Assembly (NCBI RefSeq): GCF_004168625.1
Contig: NZ_SDWW01000016.1
Coordinates: 1-64,000, forward strand
Length of the DNA: 64,000 nt
Reading direction: 5' to 3'
Source of the DNA: Pengzhenrongella frigida
Lineage (GTDB): Bacteria > Actinomycetota > Actinomycetes > Actinomycetales > Cellulomonadaceae
The translations under genes were made by a program, and so were the position numbers. The notes under the pieces were generated by a model, which saw only the letters and a list, made by a program, of their open reading frames with translations, ran no database searches and was not told where the DNA came from. Below, in pieces: positions 16,068 to 23,299 of the stretch (position 1 is the first letter of the stretch; each line of letters opens with the position of its first letter).

Positions 16068-17900
16068 TCAGGCCAACCGGACCACCAGGTCGCGGGCGGA
16101 CATGGGGTGCGCGAACAGGTAGCCCTGCGCGAGGTCGCACCCGACCTCGCGCATCTCGTGGCACTGCGCCTCGGTCTCGACGCCCTCGGCCGTGACCGTC
16201 ATGCCGAGCTCGTGGGCCAGCCGCGTCACGGCCGAGACGATCGTCGACGTGACCGCGTCCTGCCCCATCCCGACGACGAACGTCTGGTCGATCTTCACGA
16301 TGTCGACCGGAAACCGCTGGAGATAGCTCAGCGAGCAGTACCCCGTGCCGAAGTCGTCCAGGGCGAGCCTGACCCCGAGGGTCTTGAGGTCGTGCAGCAC
16401 ACGCATGCCGCGCCCGTTGTCCTCGAGGATCACCCCCTCGGTGACCTCGAGCACCAGGGCGGCGGGATCCATGCCGGCCGTGGCGAGCACGCGCGCGACG
16501 GCGGCGGGGAGCTGCGGCGCCATCAGCTGCCGGGCCGAGACGTTCACCGACAGGTCCAGCCGCCGGCCCGGGTGCCGGCGGTGCCAGGCGACCCAGTCCC
16601 GGCACGCCCGGGCGAGCACCCACTCCCCGACCTGGGTGATCTGCCCGCTCCGTTCCGCGACGGCGATCGCCGTCGCGGCCGGCACCGCTCCCTGGTCGGG
16701 GTGCGTCCAGCGCAGCAACGCCTCGGCGCCCACGACGGAGCCGTCCACCATGCGCACGATCGGTTGGTACACCAGGCTCAGCTGCCCGCGGGACCCCGCC
16801 GCGCGCAGCTCCTGCTCGAGCGCGTTGCGCTGGTGGTCCTCCTCGGCCGCCCGCAGGTCGATCGTCTGGTGGGCGCCACCGCCCTGCCGCTTGGCCTGGT
16901 ACTTCGCCATGTCCGCGTCGAGCACCAGGTGGTCCGACACGGTCCGGCCCGGTCCCGAGAACGCGATCCCGATGCCGGCGGACGCCACCAGCTCACCGGA
17001 GCTCACCGCGAACGGGAGCTCGAATGCCGCGTCGATCCGCTGCACGAGGACGTCGACGTCGGCCGGGTCCGCGAGGTCCTCGCACAGGAACACGAACTCG
17101 TCGCCGGACACGCGCGCGAGGGTGTCCCCGGTCCGCACCAGCAAGGACAGCCGGTTCGCGACGGCGACCAGCAACTCGTCCCCGACATGGTGCCCGTAGG
17201 CGTCGTTGACCCGCTTGAAGTTGTCCAGGTCGATGAACAGCACCGCCGCCAGGCTCTGCGAACGCCGAGCGCGGCGGGCCGCCTGGTCGATCCGTTCTTG
17301 GAGGAGCACCCGGTTGGGCAGCCCGGTGAGCGCGTCGTGCAGGGCCCGGTCGCGGTACCAGTCCGCCGCGTGCTGCGCGCGCTCGCGTGCCTGCGCGTTC
17401 AGCAGGTAGGCGGCCGCCACGTCGGCAAGCGTCTGCGCCGCCTCCGCCGCCTCCGCCGCGTCACCGGTGTCCGAGGTGAGCGGGCCCTCGGCGTCCCGAT
17501 ACAGCGCGAGCGCGCCCAGGCTGCCGCCGTCGTGGCGGAGCGGGAAGGCGAACACGGCCCGCACCCCGGCGGTGATCGCCGCCGGGCCGAAGGCCGGGTA
17601 CCGGTCGTCGGCGGCGACGAACGGGACCGCCACGGGTTCTCCCGTACGGAACACCGTCAGGCACGGTCCCTCGCCCAGGTCCGACTGGAGCTGCTCGACC
17701 TCGGGCGCCGCCTGGTTCGAGGCGGCGATGTAGCGCTGCGTGAGCCCGGGGCCGACCAGCGTGACGCCTGCTCCGGTGACCGGCAGGACCTCCACGATCC
17801 GCTCCACGAGGTGCTGCAGGATCTCCTGGACCGGGAAGTCGGTGAGCAGCGTCCGGGCAAACTCGCTGAGCACCAGCGACAGGCTGTCCTTGTGGACCAC
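16068..17900 (-). CDS. GAF-GGDEF-EAL cyclic-di-GMP protein (SGDEF variant)
   Basis: 610 aa, no membrane segment. GAF domain at about 20-175, GGDEF domain with motif RVSGDEF (Ser265-Gly266-Asp267-Glu268-Phe269; first Gly replaced by Ser) and I-site RTGD, and an EAL domain with EAL 393-395, EVTEGVI, DDFGTGYCS, VKIDQTFV and AEGVE intact. The phosphodiesterase side looks complete, the cyclase side is one residue off consensus, so a net hydrolase with a GTP- or product-binding GGDEF is plausible. Start set at GTG 17900, preceded by GGGAGGGATC; an upstream in-frame ATG at 18059 adds a basic segment without a ribosome site. Confidence 0.9.
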   Translation of the reverse strand: MVHKDSLSLVLSEFARTLLTDFPVQEILQHLVERIVEVLPVTGAGVTLVGPGLTQRYIAASNQAAPEVEQLQSDLGEGPCLTVFRTGEPVAVPFVAADDRYPAFGPAAITAGVRAVFAFPLRHDGGSLGALALYRDAEGPLTSDTGDAAEAAEAAQTLADVAAAYLLNAQARERAQHAADWYRDRALHDALTGLPNRVLLQERIDQAARRARRSQSLAAVLFIDLDNFKRVNDAYGHHVGDELLVAVANRLSLLVRTGDTLARVSGDEFVFLCEDLADPADVDVLVQRIDAAFELPFAVSSGELVASAGIGIAFSGPGRTVSDHLVLDADMAKYQAKRQGGGAHQTIDLRAAEEDHQRNALEQELRAAGSRGQLSLVYQPIVRMVDGSVVGAEALLRWTHPDQGAVPAATAIAVAERSGQITQVGEWVLARACRDWVAWHRRHPGRRLDLSVNVSARQLMAPQLPAAVARVLATAGMDPAALVLEVTEGVILEDNGRGMRVLHDLKTLGVRLALDDFGTGYCSLSYLQRFPVDIVKIDQTFVVGMGQDAVTSTIVSAVTRLAHELGMTVTAEGVETEAQCHEMREVGCDLAQGYLFAHPMSARDLVVRLA

Positions 17901-18006
17901 GATCCCTCCCCGGCGCCGACCAGGTCCCGCGGTGGTTCGGGCGGGCAGAGCGACGGTGCGACGCCTCCACGGTATCGAGCGCCCCGGCGGCCTGCACGCC
18001 CGCTCC

Positions 18007-18049
18007 GTCGATCCCCCGCGCTCCGTTCCCCCGCTTTGTCGATCCCCCG
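18007..18049 (+). repeat. short direct repeat upstream of GGDEF gene
   Basis: gtcgatcccccgcgct appears twice about 26 bases apart, followed by a second duplicated motif (ccccctgtcagg) at about 18060-18083. Function unknown; both lie just upstream of a candidate promoter. Confidence 0.55.
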
Positions 18050-18089
18050 CGCTGCCCATCCCCCTGTCAGGCCCCCTGTCAGGCGGGGG

Positions 18090-18117
18090 TTGCGCGCGCC
18101 GATCGCCTCGCTAGGGT
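18090..18117 (+). promoter_or_regulatory. candidate promoter of membrane GGDEF gene
   Basis: TTGCGC (18090-18095), 16-base spacer, TAGGGT (18112-18117), about 22 bases before ATG 18140, which has AAGGGGA as its ribosome site. Confidence 0.5.
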
Positions 18118-18139
18118 CGATAGCAAGAAGGGGACCTCG

Positions 18140-19249
18140 ATGATTCCGTGGATTTCCGCCCATCGCGCGCGGTTTCTGGCCATCGTGGCGGTGCTCCTGG
18201 CAGGTGCCGTGATGGGGAGCCTGCTCGACTCCTTTCCGGCGCGCCTGGTCACCTTCCTGCTCGCCCTGGGGATCGCGACGGCCATCGGCGGGGTCGGCAC
18301 GTCGCGGGGCTTCACCGCGCCGTCGACCTCGGCTGACGAGCGAGACCTGGCGGCGGAGCAGCGGGACCTGGCCGCCCGGCAACGAGATCAGGAAGCCGAG
18401 CACCGGGACTACGCGGCCGACCATCGCGACGAGGCGGCCGACCATCGCGACGACGGCGCCGACCTGCGCGACCAGGACGCCGCAGAGCGCGACCGTGACG
18501 CCGACCAGCGCGAGCGGCTTAGGTTGCGGGCGGTCGAGGCGTCGGAGACCGCCGGCCTCTCTCCGGGTTCGGTCCCCGACCTGGACCAGATCCAGGACAC
18601 CACCGCGGCCCGCACGCGGGCGCTGCACGATCGCAGCTCGGGCTGGACCGAGCGCACGGCAGCGGAGCTGGACCGCGACGCAGCCCTGGCGGATCGCGGT
18701 GCGTCTGCCGGTGAGCGCAGCAACGCCGAACGAGACCGCGACGCGGCCATGGCTGATCGCGGTGCGTCCGCCCGGGAGCGCGAGTTCGCCTCGGTCGACG
18801 GCCTGACCGGAGCCCTGCTCCGCGGCGTGGGGATGATCGAGCTCGAGCACGAGCACGTGCGGGCCCGGCGGACGAACCAACCGCTCGCGCTCGCGTTCAT
18901 CGACGTCGACCACCTGAAGGCGCTCAACGACTCGCGCGGCCACCCGGCCGGTGACCGGATGCTGCGCGAGGTCGCCGAGACGCTGCGCGCCTCGCTGCGC
19001 CCGTACGACCTGGTCATCCGTTACGGCGGGGACGAGTTCATCTGCGTCCTGTCGGGAATGGACCTCCTCGCCGCCGCGGCGCGGCTCTCGATCGTCAACA
19101 CGACGCTGGCGAACGCCGACGAGCCCGGCTCGGTGACGATCGGGCTCGCAGAGCTGCAGCCCGGGGAGCCGGTCGACCAGCTCGTCGCCCGCGCGGACGC
19201 CGCCCTACTCAAGGAGCGGCAGCGGCGACGTACCGGGGGTCAGTCCTGA
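18140..19249 (+). CDS. membrane diguanylate cyclase with RD-rich heptad linker
   Basis: 369 aa. Two close membrane helices (about 10-30 and 33-53) with almost no external loop, then a striking charged linker of seven-residue units (roughly AADHRDE) repeated from about residue 64 to 132 and again around 170-220, likely a long coiled coil. The C-terminal GGDEF domain has an intact RYGGDEF (296-300) and I-site RPYD, so it should synthesise c-di-GMP when dimerised. It is divergent from the GAF-GGDEF-EAL gene and convergent with the next GGDDF-EAL gene. Confidence 0.92.
   Translation: MIPWISAHRARFLAIVAVLLAGAVMGSLLDSFPARLVTFLLALGIATAIGGVGTSRGFTAPSTSADERDLAAEQRDLAARQRDQEAEHRDYAADHRDEAADHRDDGADLRDQDAAERDRDADQRERLRLRAVEASETAGLSPGSVPDLDQIQDTTAARTRALHDRSSGWTERTAAELDRDAALADRGASAGERSNAERDRDAAMADRGASAREREFASVDGLTGALLRGVGMIELEHEHVRARRTNQPLALAFIDVDHLKALNDSRGHPAGDRMLREVAETLRASLRPYDLVIRYGGDEFICVLSGMDLLAAAARLSIVNTTLANADEPGSVTIGLAELQPGEPVDQLVARADAALLKERQRRRTGGQS
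18331..18540 (+). repeat. in-frame 21-base heptad-coding repeat
   Basis: Degenerate 21-base units encoding variants of A-A-x-x-R-D-x; identical stretches such as gcggccgaccatcgcgacga recur back to back near 18415-18450. The periodicity predicts a continuous coiled coil in the protein. Confidence 0.7.
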
Positions 19250-19281
19250 CGATCACCCGCCGGTAGGCCGGGGGCAGCCGG

Positions 19282-20688
19282 TCAGTTCCGGCCGGGGAGC
19301 GGCCAGGTCATCGCCGATCGGCGCCACAGCGGCTCCGGATCGGGCCGGCCGAGCAGGAAGCCCTGACCGCCGACGAACCGGGCCGCACCGCTGACCGACT
19401 TCGCCGCACTGACGAGGTGCTGGAGGATCTCCTTCGTCTCGATCCCCTCGGCGATCACGACGGCGCCGCTCTCGGCCGCGTAGGCGACGATCGCCGCGAG
19501 CACGGCCCGCCCCGAGCCGCCCGTGCGCGCGCTGCTCACGACGTCACGGTCGATCTTGACGTACTCGGGGCGGACCCGAGTCAGCAGCCCGAGCGCGCCG
19601 TCGCCGGAGCCGAAGCCGTCGAGGGCCAGCTGGAAGCCGCGGTCTCGCAGGTCCTGGACGGGTCCGTCGACCAGGGCGATCCGCTCGTGGACGTTCTCGG
19701 GCAGCTCGATGACGACCTGGTCGGGCCGTCGGCCGGCGGCCTGGACCTCCCGCAGGATCTGTCGGCTGGTCTCACCGTCGTGGTCGAAGACCTCGGGGGC
19801 GATGTTGAGGAAGAGCAGGAGGTCGTCGGGCAGGTCACGGACCTGAGCGAGCGCCGACTCCCGGCACAGGGCATCGAGCTCGCCGACGCTGCCGAGCCGG
19901 GCCGCTCCCTCGAACGCGTCGCGCGGACCCGCGAGCCCGTACTCGGCCGAGGGCCGCGCGAGCGCCTCGAAACCGAGGATCCGGTGGGTGGTGAGGTTCC
20001 AGATCGGCTGGAACGCGGCCCCCATGTGCCGCCCGACGAGCAGCCGGCGCACGGCGGCGATCGTCGCCGCGGAGGTGTGCCACGGGGCAGACTCCGCCAT
20101 CTCGGTGTAGGTCGCGACCTGGTTGCGTCCGCGTCGCTTGGCCTCGGCCAGGGCCCGTGCGGCCCGTGCACGCATCGCCGCGGCGTCGATGCTGGGGTCG
20201 ATGTCGACGTGGGTGGGGTCGAACTCGGCGAGCCCGAGGCTGAGCGTGATCCCGGCCATCCGCGACAGCGCGGCCCGGCGGAACCGCTCGACCGGCCGCA
20301 GGGCGTTCTCCAACCCGGTGTGCGTCATGATCAGGGCGAAGTCGTCGCCCCCGAGGCGGAAGGCACGGTCGACCGAGCGGCCGGCCCGCAAGGCCCCCGC
20401 GAGGGCGACCAGGACCTTGTCGCCCTCGCCCCGGCCGAGGTTGTCGTTGACGAACGTGAAGTCGTCGACGTCGAGAAGCACGAGGACGAACGGCTCGCGG
20501 AAGCGGCGGGCGAGCGCGACCTCCTGCCGCAGCGCCTCCTGGAACGCCCAGTGGTCGCCCAGACCAGTGAGACGGTCGAGTGAGAGATCGGCGTCGGAGG
20601 CGGGTCGACCGACTCGGATCCGCCCGGTGAGACGGCGCGGCGGGACGCTGCGAGCTCCCAGCGCTAGCCGGTTGAGGTAGGTCGCCAT
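19282..20688 (-). CDS. GGDDF-EAL protein with altered EAL active site
   Basis: 468 aa, no membrane segment. GGDEF domain with RLGGDDF (113-117) and I-site RSVD; the Glu of GGDEF is Asp. EAL domain keeps EAL (241-243), Asn295, Glu328, Glu331, Lys378 and Glu414 but the usual DDFGTG is LDGFGSG (Asp357-Gly358), losing the second metal-binding Asp. The substitution predicts weak or no phosphodiesterase activity, so the protein may bind rather than cleave c-di-GMP. Start ATG 20688. It converges on the membrane GGDEF gene with a 32-base gap and is divergent from kaiC. Confidence 0.9.
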   Translation of the reverse strand: MATYLNRLALGARSVPPRRLTGRIRVGRPASDADLSLDRLTGLGDHWAFQEALRQEVALARRFREPFVLVLLDVDDFTFVNDNLGRGEGDKVLVALAGALRAGRSVDRAFRLGGDDFALIMTHTGLENALRPVERFRRAALSRMAGITLSLGLAEFDPTHVDIDPSIDAAAMRARAARALAEAKRRGRNQVATYTEMAESAPWHTSAATIAAVRRLLVGRHMGAAFQPIWNLTTHRILGFEALARPSAEYGLAGPRDAFEGAARLGSVGELDALCRESALAQVRDLPDDLLLFLNIAPEVFDHDGETSRQILREVQAAGRRPDQVVIELPENVHERIALVDGPVQDLRDRGFQLALDGFGSGDGALGLLTRVRPEYVKIDRDVVSSARTGGSGRAVLAAIVAYAAESGAVVIAEGIETKEILQHLVSAAKSVSGAARFVGGQGFLLGRPDPEPLWRRSAMTWPLPGRN

Positions 20689-20850
20689 CGGCTCTCGTCC
20701 CGTCTGGTCGAAGACCTGGGCTTGCGAACCAGCCTAGGAGGTGGCCGAACCGTGTCAACCGGCGGGGCTAATGACCCTTGACCCGCGCAGACCCCAACGA
20801 GCACGTTGGTGCTGTACGGCAAGGAGGAGTGGCTCGCCGAGGGAGGTGCC

Positions 20851-22617
20851 ATGACCGTGTCAGCCGGAGAGCGCCACCCACCGCGGACGGAGGCGCGACT
20901 GGCGAAGGCGCCGTCGGGCATCCGCGGGTTCGACCAGGTCACCGACGGCGGGCTGCCCCGGGGCCGCCCGACCCTGGTGACCGGGGCGTCAGGCTCGGGA
21001 AAGACGATGTTCGCCGTCGAGTTCCTGGTGCGCGGTGCGCGCGACTACGGCGAGCCCGGGGTGCTGCTCACGTTCGAGGAGTCGGCCGACGACCTCATCG
21101 AGAACGTGGCCTCGCTCGGGTTCGACCTGACCCAGCTGGAGCGTGACGGGATGCTCGTGATCGACGCGATCCACGTCGACCCGGCGGAGGTCGTCGCGAC
21201 GGGCGCGTTCAACCTCGACGGACTGTTCATCCGGCTGGCCGGCGCCGTGGAAGAGGTCGGCGCGAAGCGGGTCGTGCTGGACACGATCGAGGTGCTGTTC
21301 GGCGCGCTGGGCAACGAGGGGATCGTGCGCGGCGAGCTCGCTCGGCTGTTCCGCTGGTTGAAGAGCCGGGGGCTGACGGCGGTCGTCACGGGGGAGCGGG
21401 GACGGGCCGGACAGCTGACCCGGTTCGGAATCGAGGAGTACGTCTCCGACTGCGTGATCGTCCTCGACCACCGCGTGCTCGACGACGTCTCGACCCGGCG
21501 CCTGCAGGTGGCGAAGTACCGCGGATCGGCACACGGCACCAACGAGTACCCCTTCCTGATCACGGACCGCGGCGTCACGGTGCTGCCGATCACGGCCGCG
21601 GGGCTCCGGTACGGCGCCCCGACCGAACGGGTCTCGACCGGCCTGGCCCAGCTCGACCACCTGCTCGGCGGCGGCGTGTACCGCGGGTCGATCGTGATGG
21701 TCAGCGGCAGTGCCGGGACCGGCAAGACGACCCTTGCCGCGCAGGTCGTCGACGCGGCATGCGCGCGCGGGGAGCAGGCGCTGTTCGTCTCGTTCGAGGA
21801 GTCCCCCGATCAGCTCGTCCGCGACATGCGCTCGGTCGGCATCGACCTGGGTCGATGGGTCGATGCCGGGGTGCTGCGGATGTGGTCCGAGCGGGCCACC
21901 GCGTTCGGGCTGGAGTCGCACCTCGGCCGCCTGGAACGCATGTTGGAGGAGCAGGCCCCGCAGGTCGTCGCGCTCGACGGGATCGCCAGCCTCGGCCACG
22001 TCGGCTCCCCGAGCGAGGTGACCTCGGCGGTGACCCGCGAGCTGGATCTGGTCAAGGCGCGCGGGATCACGGGGGTGCTCACCACGCTCACGCACGAGTC
22101 GGACTCCGCGGCGAGCGCCCTGTCGGTGTCGTCGCTGATCGACACCTGGCTGCTCCTGCGCAACGTGGAGACGGACGGCGAGCGCAACCGGCTGCTGTTC
22201 GTGATCAAGAGCCGGGGCACGGCGCACTCCAACCAGGTGCGCGAGTTCGTCCTGACGGACCACGGCGCCGAGCTGCTCGAGGTCGTCGTCGGGCCCCGGG
22301 GCGTCGCGACCGGGTCGGCCCGCGCGGCGCTGCTCGCCGAGGAGCACATCGGGGCCGTCACCCGCCGCGAGGACCTCGACCAGCGCCGTGCCGCCCTGGC
22401 GCAGCGGGCGGCGGAGGTGGCGGCCCAGATCGCCGTCCTGCAGGCGAAGCTCGCCGCCGAGGGGGCCGAGGTCGACCGGCTCGCCGCTCAGGAGACGCAC
22501 CGGGACGAGGCCCGCCGCAGCGCCCGGAGCGTGCTGGGCGCGGCGCGAGGGGACAGCACCGCCAGCGGGGACACCGCACCGGAGCACCCGACTCCGGGAC
22601 CGGAGGAAGAGGTCTGA
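20851..22617 (+). CDS. kaiC: KaiC-like double RecA-domain ATPase/autokinase
   Basis: 588 aa. CI domain: Walker A GASGSGKT at 45-52 and the catalytic pair FEE at 75-77. CII domain: Walker A GSAGTGKT at 286-293 and FEE at 315-317. In [12 protein letters not shown] aligns with the cyanobacterial phosphosites (HISTITDT), placing Ser427-Ser428 at the Ser431/Thr432 positions and Ser422 at the Thr426 position, so autophosphorylation is possible. The C-terminal 70 residues form an Ala/Glu/Arg coiled coil unlike the short KaiC A-loop tail, and no kaiA is present. Start ATG 20851 behind GGGAGG. First gene of a four-gene overlapping unit. Confidence 0.93.
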   Translation: MTVSAGERHPPRTEARLAKAPSGIRGFDQVTDGGLPRGRPTLVTGASGSGKTMFAVEFLVRGARDYGEPGVLLTFEESADDLIENVASLGFDLTQLERDGMLVIDAIHVDPAEVVATGAFNLDGLFIRLAGAVEEVGAKRVVLDTIEVLFGALGNEGIVRGELARLFRWLKSRGLTAVVTGERGRAGQLTRFGIEEYVSDCVIVLDHRVLDDVSTRRLQVAKYRGSAHGTNEYPFLITDRGVTVLPITAAGLRYGAPTERVSTGLAQLDHLLGGGVYRGSIVMVSGSAGTGKTTLAAQVVDAACARGEQALFVSFEESPDQLVRDMRSVGIDLGRWVDAGVLRMWSERATAFGLESHLGRLERMLEEQAPQVVALDGIASLGHVGSPSEVTSAVTRELDLVKARGITGVLTTLTHESDSAASALSVSSLIDTWLLLRNVETDGERNRLLFVIKSRGTAHSNQVREFVLTDHGAELLEVVVGPRGVATGSARAALLAEEHIGAVTRREDLDQRRAALAQRAAEVAAQIAVLQAKLAAEGAEVDRLAAQETHRDEARRSARSVLGAARGDSTASGDTAPEHPTPGPEEEV

Positions 22618-22619
22618 GG

Positions 22620-22982
22620 ATGACCACCCGAAAGAAGGACCCGTCGGGCGCGGCGGGCGAGAACGGCGACCCGGAGGAGGTCTTCGAGTTGCGTCTGTAC
22701 GTCGCCGGCCAGAGCCCGCGGTCGGTGCGTGCCATCGAGAACCTGCGGCAGGTGTGCGAGACGTACCTGCCCGGGCGGTTCACCATCGAGCTGATCGATC
22801 TGCTGGAGCACCCGAGGCTCGCGCGCGGCGACGAGATCATCGCGGTCCCCACCCTGGTCCGCCGGCTGCCGCAGCCGATCCGCAAGATCATCGGCGACCT
22901 GTCGGACACCGAGCAGGTCCTCGTGGGGCTTCAGCTGCGTCCCGACGGGCGCGACAGGAAGGACGGGCGCGACGCATCATGA
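22620..22982 (+). CDS. kaiB: KaiB-like thioredoxin-fold protein 1
   Basis: 120 aa. Core [20 protein letters not shown], then [20 protein letters not shown] and [16 protein letters not shown], very close to cyanobacterial KaiB. Cyanobacterial KaiB switches fold and binds the KaiC CI ring. The ATG lies two bases after the kaiC stop, with a purine-rich GGAGGAAGAGG tract upstream. Extra charged N- and C-terminal segments flank the domain. Confidence 0.93.
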   Translation: MTTRKKDPSGAAGENGDPEEVFELRLYVAGQSPRSVRAIENLRQVCETYLPGRFTIELIDLLEHPRLARGDEIIAVPTLVRRLPQPIRKIIGDLSDTEQVLVGLQLRPDGRDRKDGRDAS

Positions 22983-23299
22983 CCGCCGACGTCCCGGTCC
23001 GCTGGTATCTCACGCTGTATGTGAGCGGAGCGTCGCCGCGCTCGGCAGCCGCCCTGGAAGCCGTGCGCCGGCTGGCGGACGAGGACCTCGCCGGGCAGGT
23101 CGAGCTGGAGGTCGTGGACGTGCGCGACGAGCCGGCGCTCGTCGTGCGGGACGACATCCTTGCGGTCCCGACGCTCGTCAAACGGCTGCCGCCGCCGCTG
23201 CGCAAGCTCGTCGGTGACCTCTCGGACACGGGCCGGGTCCGGCTGGCGCTCGATCTGCGGCCCGAGCCGCCGGTCCGCACCGATCAGGAGGGATCATGA
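22979..23299 (+). CDS. kaiB: KaiB-like thioredoxin-fold protein 2
   Basis: 106 aa second Kai[41 protein letters not shown] and [16 protein letters not shown] match KaiB. It diverges from the first copy (for example in the segment after residue 40), so the pair is not a recent duplication. ATGA overlap with the first kaiB and with the next gene. Two KaiB-like genes per KaiC suggest one may act on KaiC and the other on the PAS-GGDEF partner. Confidence 0.93.
   Translation: MTADVPVRWYLTLYVSGASPRSAAALEAVRRLADEDLAGQVELEVVDVRDEPALVVRDDILAVPTLVKRLPPPLRKLVGDLSDTGRVRLALDLRPEPPVRTDQEGS

Noticed and set aside
14769-18143. A 1124-codon plus-strand frame covering the antiporter and GAF-GGDEF-EAL genes.
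   Set aside because: Translation is Arg/Gly/Asp/His-rich without motifs; the leftward genes have clear family signatures.
20689-20850. A second AAGGAGG-led GTG start before kaiC (GTG near 20830).
   Set aside because: That GTG reads a different frame without KaiC motifs; ATG 20851 with GGGAGG is in frame with the Walker A motif.
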